From Thermoflexus hugenholtzii (GTDB lineage: Bacteria; Chloroflexota; Anaerolineae; Thermoflexales; Thermoflexaceae), in the NCBI RefSeq assembly GCF_018771565.1, contig NZ_CP076326.1:1860001-1924000 (forward strand): a stretch of 64,000 nucleotides of DNA, given 5' to 3'. A model generated the notes under the pieces. The model ran no database searches, was not told the origin of the DNA, and saw nothing but the letters and a program-made list of their open reading frames with translations. Both the position numbers and the translations under genes were made by a program. Positions within the stretch are counted from its first letter, which is position 1. Each line of letters opens with the position of its first letter. Positions 9,901 to 16,865 of this stretch are shown in pieces.

Positions 9901-9915
9901 TAAAATGAGTAAAAT
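9901..9915 (+). promoter_or_regulatory. Two candidate -10 boxes of pfkA
   Basis: TAAAAT occurs at 9901-9906 and again at 9910-9915, 52-66 bases before the pfkA ATG. Which is used cannot be decided; no consensus -35 is visible. Confidence 0.35.
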
Positions 9916-9966
9916 GTCCGATTTCGGAAGCGACCCGCTTGAAAGCCGCCACGGAGGTGATGCGGG

Positions 9967-10932
9967 ATGCGGTGCATTGGGGTGATGACCAGCGGAGGGG
10001 ATGCGCCGGGCATGAACGCCTGCATCCGGGCGGTGGTGCGCACCGCCGCCTATCACGGCGTGCGGGTCCTGGGGATCCGACGGGGGTTCCAGGGCCTGAT
10101 CGAGGGGGAGATCGTGGAGCTCCGCCCCCGGGACGTGGGCGGCATCATCCAGCGCGGCGGGACCATTCTCCAGACCGCCCGCTCGAAGGAGTTTATGACG
10201 GAGGAGGGGCAGCGCAAGGCTCTGCGCCGCCTGAACCAGCATGGGATCGAAGGCCTGGTGGTGATCGGCGGCGACGGCTCCATGCGCGGCGCCCTGGCCC
10301 TCCACCAGCGCGGCTTCCCCGTGGTCGGCGTCCCCGCCAGCATCGACAACGACATCTGGGGCACGAACATGAGCATCGGGGTGGATACGGCCCTGAACAC
10401 CATCATCGACGCCATCGACCGGCTGCGGGACACCGCCTCCTCCATCGGGCGGGCGTTCCTGGTGGAGACCATGGGACGGGATTGCGGGTATCTGGCGCTG
10501 ATCGCAGGGGTGATCGGCGGGGCGGAGATGGTGCTGATCCCGGAGCGGGAGACCCGTCTGGAGGAGGTGGCCCGGGCGGTGATGGACGCTTACGAGCGGG
10601 GCAAAACCCATGCCCTGATCGTCATCGCGGAGGGCGCCCCTTACCGCACCACGGAGGTCGCCAAGTTCCTGGAGAGCCATCCCATCGGCTTCGATGTGCG
10701 GATCACGATCCTGGGTCATATCCAGCGGGGCGGGAGCCCCACGGCCTTCGATCGCCTGCTGGCCACCCGCATGGGGGTGAAGGCCGTGGAGGCGCTGCTG
10801 GGAGGCGAGCGCGGGGTGATGACCGCCCTGCAGGGTCGGGATATCGTCACGATTCCTCTGGAGGAGGTGGTCCAGCGCCGACGGGAGGCTAACCTGGCCT
10901 ACTACGATATGGTGCTGATGCTGGCCCGCTGA
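9967..10932 (+). CDS. pfkA: 6-phosphofructokinase
   Basis: Phosphorylates fructose 6-phosphate to fructose 1,6-bisphosphate, the committed step of glycolysis. The 321-aa protein has SGGDAPGMNACIR at the phosphoryl-donor site, GGDGSMRGA (the Gly after GGD is usual in ATP-dependent enzymes; PPi enzymes usually have Asp), SIDNDIWGTN with the catalytic Asp, ETMGRDCGYLA, and GHIQRGGSP. The catalytic loop reads PASIDND instead of the common PGTIDND, a Thr to Ser change that keeps the hydroxyl. ATG is preceded by GGAGGTG. Convergent with the molybdopterin gene, 6 bases apart. Confidence 0.93.
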   Translation: MRCIGVMTSGGDAPGMNACIRAVVRTAAYHGVRVLGIRRGFQGLIEGEIVELRPRDVGGIIQRGGTILQTARSKEFMTEEGQRKALRRLNQHGIEGLVVIGGDGSMRGALALHQRGFPVVGVPASIDNDIWGTNMSIGVDTALNTIIDAIDRLRDTASSIGRAFLVETMGRDCGYLALIAGVIGGAEMVLIPERETRLEEVARAVMDAYERGKTHALIVIAEGAPYRTTEVAKFLESHPIGFDVRITILGHIQRGGSPTAFDRLLATRMGVKAVEALLGGERGVMTALQGRDIVTIPLEEVVQRRREANLAYYDMVLMLAR

Positions 10933-10938
10933 GCCGTT

Positions 10939-11463
10939 TCACGCCCGCAGGGTGTGGGCGGCCGCAGGGCCGCTTTCCCCCCGCGCCATGGCCAGCGCAT
11001 GGGGGAGCACAGGGGCCAGGACCTCCATCGCCTCCTGCACCGCCCGGGGGCTCCCCGGCAGGTTGATGATCAGGGTCCGCCCGCGGATGCCGGCCACGCC
11101 CCGGGAGAGCATGGCGAAAGGCGTGCGCTGTAGCCCGTAGAACCGCAGCGCCTCGGCGATCCCCGGCGCCTCCCGCTCCAGCAGGGGCCGCGTCGCCTCC
11201 GGGGTGAGATCCCGGGGGCCCAGCCCCGTCCCCCCGGTGGTGAGGATCAGATCCAGCCCCTCCTCATCGCACCAGGCCCGCAGGGTTTGCTGGATCGCCT
11301 CGACCTCATCGGGGACCACGCGATAGCGCGCCACGGTCCAGCCCAGCCGCTCGGCGACCTGCTGCCGCAGGAGGGCCCCGCTCTCATCCGCATAGATCCC
11401 CTGGGCCGCGCGATCGCTGATGGTCAGGATGCCCACCCGCACCGGTTGTCCTGTGGAAGCCAC
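10939..11463 (-). CDS. MogA/MoaB-family molybdopterin adenylyltransferase-like protein
   Basis: Molybdenum cofactor biosynthesis protein that adenylates molybdopterin before metal insertion. The 174-aa protein shows ILTISDRAAQGIYADESG, the nucleotide-binding loop TTGGTGLGPRDLTPEAT, LSRGVAGIRGRTLIINLPGSP and the C-terminal helix (VLPHALAMARG). MogA and MoaB cannot be separated by eye. GTG start has a strong SD (AAGGAGG). It is the last gene of rbfA-nrnA-mog, with 10 bases to nrnA. No other Moco genes are in the window. Confidence 0.9.
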   Translation of the reverse strand: MASTGQPVRVGILTISDRAAQGIYADESGALLRQQVAERLGWTVARYRVVPDEVEAIQQTLRAWCDEEGLDLILTTGGTGLGPRDLTPEATRPLLEREAPGIAEALRFYGLQRTPFAMLSRGVAGIRGRTLIINLPGSPRAVQEAMEVLAPVLPHALAMARGESGPAAAHTLRA

Positions 11464-11473
11464 GGGGCCTCCT

Positions 11474-12442
11474 TCATCCGGAAGGATCCGTGCGGCCGTC
11501 CCGCGCGGCGGCCTTCAGGGCGGACAGGATCGGAGGGATGACTTCCTCCAGAGGGCCGGGGACCAAGCAGCCGGCGGCCGGGGGATGACCGCCGCCGCCG
11601 AAGGCGAGGGCGACGCGGGCCACATCGTAACCGGGTCGGGCCCGCATGCTCACCTCCACTTTGCCATCGTCCCGCTCGGTGAAGACCGCGGCGATCCGCG
11701 CCTCCTCGGCGCTGATCAGGAAGCTGGAGAGGCTGAGGTCGTTGGCCTGGCCCAGCCCCAGGGTCTGTCGCATCTCCCGCGTGACCACCGTCCAGATCAC
11801 GCCGTCCTCCAGCCGGACCCCGGCGAGGGCCTGGCCGAAGAGGCGGATGGCCGCGAAGGAGCGCCGGTTGAAGAGGACATCCACCAGAGCCGGCAGGGAG
11901 GCCCCCGCTTCCACCAGGCGGGTGACCTCCCGCAGGACCTGGGGGGTGACGTTGGGCGTGCGCAGCCCCATGGTGTCCCCCACGATCCCGGCCAGCAGGA
12001 TCGAAGCCAGCTCCCGATCCAGCGACACCCCCAGGTCGTCCGCCAGCCACAACACCATCTCCGCCGTGGCCACGGCGGAGGGATCCACCCAGTTCACCGT
12101 TCCGAAGCCGGTGTTGGTGATGTGGTGATCGATGTTCAGCAGGGGAGCCTCCCGGACCTCCGCGAAGGCCCGGCCCAGGCGGGCGGGGTCGCTGGCGTCC
12201 AGGCTGACCAGGAGATCGAAGGAGCCCCGGGCGGCGCGGGAGATCTCCTCGGCGTGCGGGATCGCCCGCAGGCGCGGGGGCAGCTCATCGTCGCAGAACG
12301 GCTCCGCCTCCTTCCCCAGACGGCGGAGGATCTGCGTCAGCCCGATGAGGCTGCTGATGGCGTCCGCATCCGGGGTGATGTGCGTGGCCACCGCCACGCG
12401 GCGCGCCTGCTCCAGGGCCTGTCGGGCCTGCTCACGACTCAT
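11474..12442 (-). CDS. nrnA: DHH-family oligoribonuclease / pAp phosphatase
   Basis: Degrades nano-RNA and/or dephosphorylates pAp. The 322-aa protein (from ATG 12442) has the DHH/DHHA1 architecture: VATHITPDADAISSL, LVSLDASD, NIDHHITNTGFGTVNW, GIVGDTMGLRTPN, and the C-terminal DHHA1 glycine motif FGGGGHPPAAGC. The start at 12442 is preferred because it follows AAGGAG and gives an 11-base overlap with rbfA; an ATG at 12466 has no SD. Confidence 0.92.
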   Translation of the reverse strand: MSREQARQALEQARRVAVATHITPDADAISSLIGLTQILRRLGKEAEPFCDDELPPRLRAIPHAEEISRAARGSFDLLVSLDASDPARLGRAFAEVREAPLLNIDHHITNTGFGTVNWVDPSAVATAEMVLWLADDLGVSLDRELASILLAGIVGDTMGLRTPNVTPQVLREVTRLVEAGASLPALVDVLFNRRSFAAIRLFGQALAGVRLEDGVIWTVVTREMRQTLGLGQANDLSLSSFLISAEEARIAAVFTERDDGKVEVSMRARPGYDVARVALAFGGGGHPPAAGCLVPGPLEEVIPPILSALKAAARDGRTDPSG

Positions 12443-12800
12443 CCGAGGGCTGCTCCTTCCCACCATGGAGCCGGGAGATCAGGCGCTCGATGCGATCCGC
12501 GCGATCGAACGTGTCGTCCCATTTGAACACCAAATCGGGGATGCGGCGCAGGATGACGCGGCCGGCCAGCTCATGCTTCAGGTAGCCCTTCGCGTGCTCC
12601 AGGCCGGCCAGCACCTCCTCCCGTCGGGCGGGATCCGCCGGCCAGGTCGTCACGTAGACCTTGGCGATGGTCAGATCCGGCGCCGGCTCCACCGCGGTGA
12701 CCGTCACCCCGGCCACCCGGGGATCCTTCAGCTCCCCGATCAAGGCGCTCAACTCCTCCCGCAACAGCTCCCCGATCCGTCGTTGCCGTCGCTCTCCCAT
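12432..12800 (-). CDS. rbfA: 30S ribosome-binding factor A
   Basis: Assists maturation of the 16S rRNA 5' region of the small subunit. The 122-aa protein has the type II KH pattern of the family: RRIGELLREELSALI, ELKDPRVAGVTVTAVEPAPDLTIAKVYV, and ILRRIPDLVFKWDDTFDRADRIERLI. ATG with SD GGAGG. It is normally next to nusA-infB or truB; here it leads rbfA-nrnA-mog. The rbfA-nrnA pair is a common remnant of that cluster. Confidence 0.95.
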   Translation of the reverse strand: MGERRQRRIGELLREELSALIGELKDPRVAGVTVTAVEPAPDLTIAKVYVTTWPADPARREEVLAGLEHAKGYLKHELAGRVILRRIPDLVFKWDDTFDRADRIERLISRLHGGKEQPSDES

Positions 12801-12821
12801 GGTGAACCTCCAGGGCGCTCC

Positions 12822-12827
12822 ATCGTA
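12822..12827 (-). promoter_or_regulatory. Predicted -10 box of the rbfA operon
   Basis: The minus strand reads TACGAT, 22 bases upstream of the rbfA start. Weak evidence on its own. Confidence 0.3.
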
Positions 12828-12949
12828 GCACAGGAGCGCCGCCCCGTCAAAAAGGGGGGCTCGGCGCGTGAGGTCACCCCCTGGAACGGGCGCTCTCTTC
12901 CGGCCATCGGACGAACGGGTGATGGCTCGCAGCAACCCTGCAGCGGTAA

Positions 12950-12955
12950 TACAAT
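12950..12955 (+). promoter_or_regulatory. Predicted -10 box of the SPFH-SPFH-S24 operon
   Basis: TACAAT lies in the only AT-rich patch of the 328-bp divergent gap between rbfA and the first SPFH-like gene. Its distance to the start (about 174 bases) implies a long leader; a second weak TATA-like patch occurs at 13013. The rest of the gap holds nothing else recognisable. Confidence 0.35.
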
Positions 12956-13128
12956 ACACGTAAGGTTGAAATCTGCAGGCGATTTCGCGGCGTTCCCCTG
13001 GCCTTTCCGGGATATACGGGGATGAAACCATGCCCTTCCACCGGGCCCCCGGATGGGGATTCGGGTCGGGGATCAGGAGGCCCGGGAAATCGCGGCGCGC
13101 TACGGGGGTCCCTCCAGGGGAGGCAAGC

Positions 13129-14301
13129 ATGCTGCGGAGAGGCAGAATCGGGGCATGGCTGGGGCTGCTCCTCGTCGGGCTTCTGAGCGGGATCGGATGG
13201 CTCCGCTGGGCGAAGATCCCCGGGCTCCTGTTCGCCCTCTGGCTCCTCGCGATGATCCTCTATGGGGTCTTCCTTTTCTTCTTCCTCCTCCCTGCCTTAG
13301 CTCCCACTGCGCCGCACGAGGCCGGCCTTGTGCGACGGGCGTTCGCCGCGTGGATCTTCGGCCGGCTGCGCAGCCTGGGGGTGGTGGACGCGGGCCAGCC
13401 GCGCGCTTCTACGGAGCCCCTGCAGGGGCCCGGGCTCTGGCTGATGGACGCCCGGAGCGCCCTGGCCGTGGAGGGAGAAGCCGGGTTCCTCCGCATCGCC
13501 GGCCCCGGGCTGACGTGGGTGCAAAAGGAGGAGCAGATCACCGCCTTCGTGGATCTCCGCCCTCAGCGCTACCCGCGGAGCGAACCGGAGCCGGTGACGG
13601 TCCGCACCCAGGATGGGCTCTCCCTCGGATTCCAGATCCGCACCGTCGCCTCCTTCGCCGCCCAGCGTCTCCCTCCCGTCGAGCGGGGATTGTCCCCGTA
13701 TTTCTACCCGGCCCCGCGCGTCGCCCGGTCCATCGCCCAGGCCCTCCGGGCCGCTCGCGTCGATGAGGATCGGACGCTCCACTGGTTCGAGCTGGCCTAC
13801 CACCGGGCCCGGGAGGAGCTCGCCCTCCGGATCGGCAACCGCCTCTTCGACGAGCTGTTCGGGCTGGCTCGGGAAGGGGAGGAGCGGCCGGGTCCACCCC
13901 TCGTCCGGCTGGCGCAGGAGATCCAGGGGGCGCTGGCCCCGGAGCTGAGCCGGGCCGGGATCCGGCCGGACCGGCTGCATCTCGCCCTGGCAGAGGTGCC
14001 TGAGGAAGCCCGACGCCAGCGGGTGGAGGTCTGGCGCAGCCAGTGGGCCGCCCGGCTGGCCCGCTGGATCGGCCTGGCGGAATCCGAGCTGCTGCTGGAA
14101 TACGCCCGCGCCCGTCATGCCGCCCAGATGGAGACCCTCCAGGCCCTCCGGGAGGTGCTGAGCGGCCGCGACGCCCTCTCCCCCGATCTCATCCTCCTGC
14201 ACTTCCTGGAGACGCTGGACGCGGCGGTCCGCAAGAGCGGGTTGCTGCTGCCGGAGGAACTGAACCGCCTCCGCACATATCTGCAAGGAGGGAGCCCGTG
14301 A
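13129..14301 (+). CDS. Two-helix membrane protein with SPFH/band-7-like domain (protein 1)
   Basis: A 390-aa protein. Residues 1-60 hold two hydrophobic segments (about 8-26 and 30-55). The cytoplasmic part shows stomatin/prohibitin-like patterns: a GPG-x-x-LMDARSALAVEGEAGFLRIAGPG pair of glycine turns, VDLRPQRYPRSEPEPVTVRTQDGLSLGFQIRTV (band-7 proteins have DLR-PQ and T-x-DG at these points), then a long charged helical tail (EEARRQRVEVWRSQWAARLARW) that could be a coiled coil. The start ATG at 13129 follows AGGGGAGG; the longer frame upstream has no SD. First gene of a tightly overlapping operon. A precise function is not known. Confidence 0.7.
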   Translation: MLRRGRIGAWLGLLLVGLLSGIGWLRWAKIPGLLFALWLLAMILYGVFLFFFLLPALAPTAPHEAGLVRRAFAAWIFGRLRSLGVVDAGQPRASTEPLQGPGLWLMDARSALAVEGEAGFLRIAGPGLTWVQKEEQITAFVDLRPQRYPRSEPEPVTVRTQDGLSLGFQIRTVASFAAQRLPPVERGLSPYFYPAPRVARSIAQALRAARVDEDRTLHWFELAYHRAREELALRIGNRLFDELFGLAREGEERPGPPLVRLAQEIQGALAPELSRAGIRPDRLHLALAEVPEEARRQRVEVWRSQWAARLARWIGLAESELLLEYARARHAAQMETLQALREVLSGRDALSPDLILLHFLETLDAAVRKSGLLLPEELNRLRTYLQGGSP

Positions 14302-15674
14302 GAGCGCGGATGGAGTTCCTCCTTCGGGTGGCCATCCCCTTCGCCGCCGGCCTGCCCGGCCTGGTGCTGGTCCCTCTCCTGATCGGCGCATGGTGGGGGG
14401 AGCGGATCGGGGAGATCTTGAGGCTCGGCTGCGGACTGGGCTTTCTGATGGAAGGAGCGATCGCCGCCTTCATGCTGGTTCAGGCCTCCACCTTCGTCGC
14501 GCGGATGTATCGGGTCCGCTGGGGCCAGGCCGTCGGCTTCCTCCTGCGGGCCCTGTTCTTCCCCCATGCGCGAACCCCGGTGGGCCACGCGCGGGACGGA
14601 GATCTCACCGCGACGACCCGCACGTCCCCCCTGGTCCGGATCGGCGGCCCGGGCACCCTGGTCGTGCACGAGAGCTGTCTGGTCCTGCTGGAGCGAGGCG
14701 GCGCCTTCGTCCGGCTGATCGGGCCGGGGGAGCATCGCCTGAGGCCCTTCGAACGCCCGGCCCTGGTCCTGGATCTTCGTCCTCAGATTCGCCGCCGGCA
14801 GGTGAACGCATGGACCCAGGATGGGCTGCCGGTGCAGGCGCGGCTGGAGCTCGGCGCGCAGCTGCGCTGGGAGCCCGGGGACGCGACCGGGGAGGCCCGG
14901 TTGATCCGCATGGCCTACGCCCTGGACACCGGCTCCCGGGACCGGGGCTATGGCGTGGACTGGGCCGGCGAGCTGGCCGATGAGGCCCGGAACCGCCTGG
15001 CCCGCCGGCTGGGAGCCCTGTGGTTCGATGAGATGTGGTCCCCTTACACCAGCCTGGAGGAGGCCCGGGCCCAGCCGCCCCGCTTCGCCGGGGAGCCGGC
15101 CGAGCCGCCCCACACCAGGGGGATCCCGGAGCGCCCCCCGGAGGACGCGCCGACCCCCGTGCGCTGGGAGCAGATCCGAGCGGCAATTCGCGCCGAGCTG
15201 GAGGAGCAGGCGGCGCAGTGGAACGCGCAGATCCTGCACTTCGCCTTCACCCCGCCCATGCCCCGGCCGGAGGTGGAGCCGTTGATCCGGCAGGCGTGGC
15301 TGGAGCACTGGCAGGTGCCCTGGCGGGGATGGGTGGTGCATATGCAATCCCGGGCCGTGCGGGAGCAGCTGCGCCAGCGGGAGCTGGCCCGGGCCATGGG
15401 CCAGCGGGAGCTGCTCGAGGCCATCACCGCGGTGGTCCGGGAGGAGTGGTCCGCGGCGGACCCCCAGCGGGGGCTCCACCGCCTGCTCCTGCGGCTGGTG
15501 GAGCTGGTGCAGCACTGGGCCCAGCCGGAGGCGGCCCTGCTGACCCCGAAGGAGCTGCTGGAGCTGTTCCATCACCTGCGGCGGATCCTGCAAAGCCCCC
15601 AGGGCGACACAGGAGGCGCGTCCGGTGGAGCGGGAGCGTCGCCTTCTTTCCCATCTGATTCGGACCCTGGATGA
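14298..15674 (+). CDS. Two-helix membrane protein with SPFH/band-7-like domain (protein 2)
   Basis: A 458-aa partner of the preceding protein. Hydrophobic segments lie at about 9-34 and 44-67. The band-7-like core reads VRIGGPGTLVVHESCLVLLERGG, RLIGPGEHRLRPFERPALVLDLRPQ, then NAWTQDGLPVQARLELGAQLRW, which is a clearer match to the SPFH pattern than protein 1. A Pro-rich loop (about 260-295) separates it from a long helical region (IRAELEEQAAQWNAQILHF, RQRELARAMGQRELLEAI). GTG is the start: it overlaps the upstream TGA (GTGA) and has SD AAGGAGGGA. The 3' end overlaps the S24 gene by 50 bases. Confidence 0.72.
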   Translation: MRARMEFLLRVAIPFAAGLPGLVLVPLLIGAWWGERIGEILRLGCGLGFLMEGAIAAFMLVQASTFVARMYRVRWGQAVGFLLRALFFPHARTPVGHARDGDLTATTRTSPLVRIGGPGTLVVHESCLVLLERGGAFVRLIGPGEHRLRPFERPALVLDLRPQIRRRQVNAWTQDGLPVQARLELGAQLRWEPGDATGEARLIRMAYALDTGSRDRGYGVDWAGELADEARNRLARRLGALWFDEMWSPYTSLEEARAQPPRFAGEPAEPPHTRGIPERPPEDAPTPVRWEQIRAAIRAELEEQAAQWNAQILHFAFTPPMPRPEVEPLIRQAWLEHWQVPWRGWVVHMQSRAVREQLRQRELARAMGQRELLEAITAVVREEWSAADPQRGLHRLLLRLVELVQHWAQPEAALLTPKELLELFHHLRRILQSPQGDTGGASGGAGASPSFPSDSDPG

Positions 15675-16764
15675 AGGCCGGCATCCGGCCCTGCAAGCGC
15701 TCCGGGCGCTGCTGGATCAGGATCCGCCGGATCCGGAGCGGCTGCGCACCCTCGGCCATCTCCTGATGCTCCTGCCGGCGGATCCCCTGGCCGGGCCGGG
15801 GGAGGCCATGCCCGGTCGGATCGGGGCCCAACTGGTCGGGATGGCCCTGGACCGATGGGCGGGTTATCTGCCCCCGGGCGCCCTGCGGCAGCCCCTGACG
15901 GAGATCCTTCGCGCCCTTCGGTTTCACGGCCCGGCCCTGGCGGAGGCGCTCGCGGCGCTGCTGGGGGCCTTCTGGCTGCGCGGAGAGGATCCGGCATGGG
16001 CCCTGGAGATGGCGCGGCGGGCGGAGCAGCTGCTGCAGGACCGGCAGCGGGCGGCCGCGCTTCAGGGCGTGACATCGCCGGAGCTGGCGGAATGGCTCCG
16101 TTGGGCGCAGGAGATCATCGGGGAGATCCTCCGCGACCGACACCTCGCTGCCGCGGAGCCTCCGCGGGAGGAGGCTCCGGAAAGGACGCCGGCCGAGCCC
16201 ATCCCGACGCCGGAAGGCCCGCTCCGGCCCGCCCGCCTGGCCCTGCTCTCCCTCGTCCTGCTCCCGGACACCCACCCTCAAGCGGGGGACCTTCAGTTCC
16301 TGGACCCCCAGACCGCGGAGCGCCTTTCGGATTCGGCGGAGGTTCAGATCGAGCGACTCCGCGTGGGGGAGCAGGTGTATCGGGTGTATGTGGAGGCGGA
16401 CATGGATCGGGTGGTGGTGGCGCGTCGGGAGGAGCTGATCGTGCTTCGGGTGGAGGGGGAGAGCATGCGGGGGGCGGGCATCGAGCCCGGGGACCTGATC
16501 CTGGCGCGGCGGCTCTCAGGGCCGGCGGCGCGGGATCCGAACGAGTGGCGCGCGCTCCTGGGGAGGCTGGTGCTGGCCGTCCTGGTGGAGGATTACCACA
16601 GCCAGGCGCACCGGGCCTTCCTGATCAAGCGGCTGAACTATCGCAACGGGAAATGGTTGCTCTCGCCGGAGAACCCGGCTTTCGAGGAGATCGCCATCGA
16701 GCCCGGCCGCCCGGAGCTCCACCCCGTCCTGGCCATCCTCAAGCCGGAGCCCATCGAAGCGTAA
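15625..16764 (+). CDS. S24/LexA-type Ser-Lys peptidase-domain protein with helical N-terminus
   Basis: A 379-aa protein in two parts. Residues 1-215 are Leu/Ala-rich helices with no recognisable domain and no HTH. Residues about 240-379 match the S24 peptidase fold of LexA and CI-type repressors: VLRVEGESMRGAGIEPGDLIL with the nucleophile Ser280, and AFLIKRLNYRNGKWLLSPENPAF with the base Lys335. Both catalytic residues are kept, so autocleavage or cleavage of a partner is possible. It lacks a membrane segment and a DNA-binding domain, so it is not a classic repressor. GTG start with SD AGGAGG 8 bases upstream, overlapping protein 2, indicates translational coupling. Confidence 0.78.
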   Translation: MERERRLLSHLIRTLDEGRHPALQALRALLDQDPPDPERLRTLGHLLMLLPADPLAGPGEAMPGRIGAQLVGMALDRWAGYLPPGALRQPLTEILRALRFHGPALAEALAALLGAFWLRGEDPAWALEMARRAEQLLQDRQRAAALQGVTSPELAEWLRWAQEIIGEILRDRHLAAAEPPREEAPERTPAEPIPTPEGPLRPARLALLSLVLLPDTHPQAGDLQFLDPQTAERLSDSAEVQIERLRVGEQVYRVYVEADMDRVVVARREELIVLRVEGESMRGAGIEPGDLILARRLSGPAARDPNEWRALLGRLVLAVLVEDYHSQAHRAFLIKRLNYRNGKWLLSPENPAFEEIAIEPGRPELHPVLAILKPEPIEA

Positions 16765-16782
16765 TGCCGGTCGAGGATCTCT

Positions 16783-16811
16783 TTGACCGCCATCCGTGGG
16801 GATGCGAACAT
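16783..16811 (+). promoter_or_regulatory. Weak candidate promoter of the NACHT gene
   Basis: TTGACC at 16783-16788 is followed after 17 bases by GAACAT (16806-16811). The -35 is good and the -10 poor. The 101-base gap between the S24 gene and the NACHT gene would allow either read-through or a separate promoter. Confidence 0.3.
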
Positions 16812-16865
16812 AAGGGGGGAGCCTCTCAGGCGGCGGCCATCGGGTGGAAAGAGGGGTGAGCGGAG

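Noticed and set aside
15625-16764. S24 protein considered as LexA or a phage repressor
   Set aside because: No helix-turn-helix in the N-terminal 215 residues, no nearby phage genes; only the peptidase domain matches.
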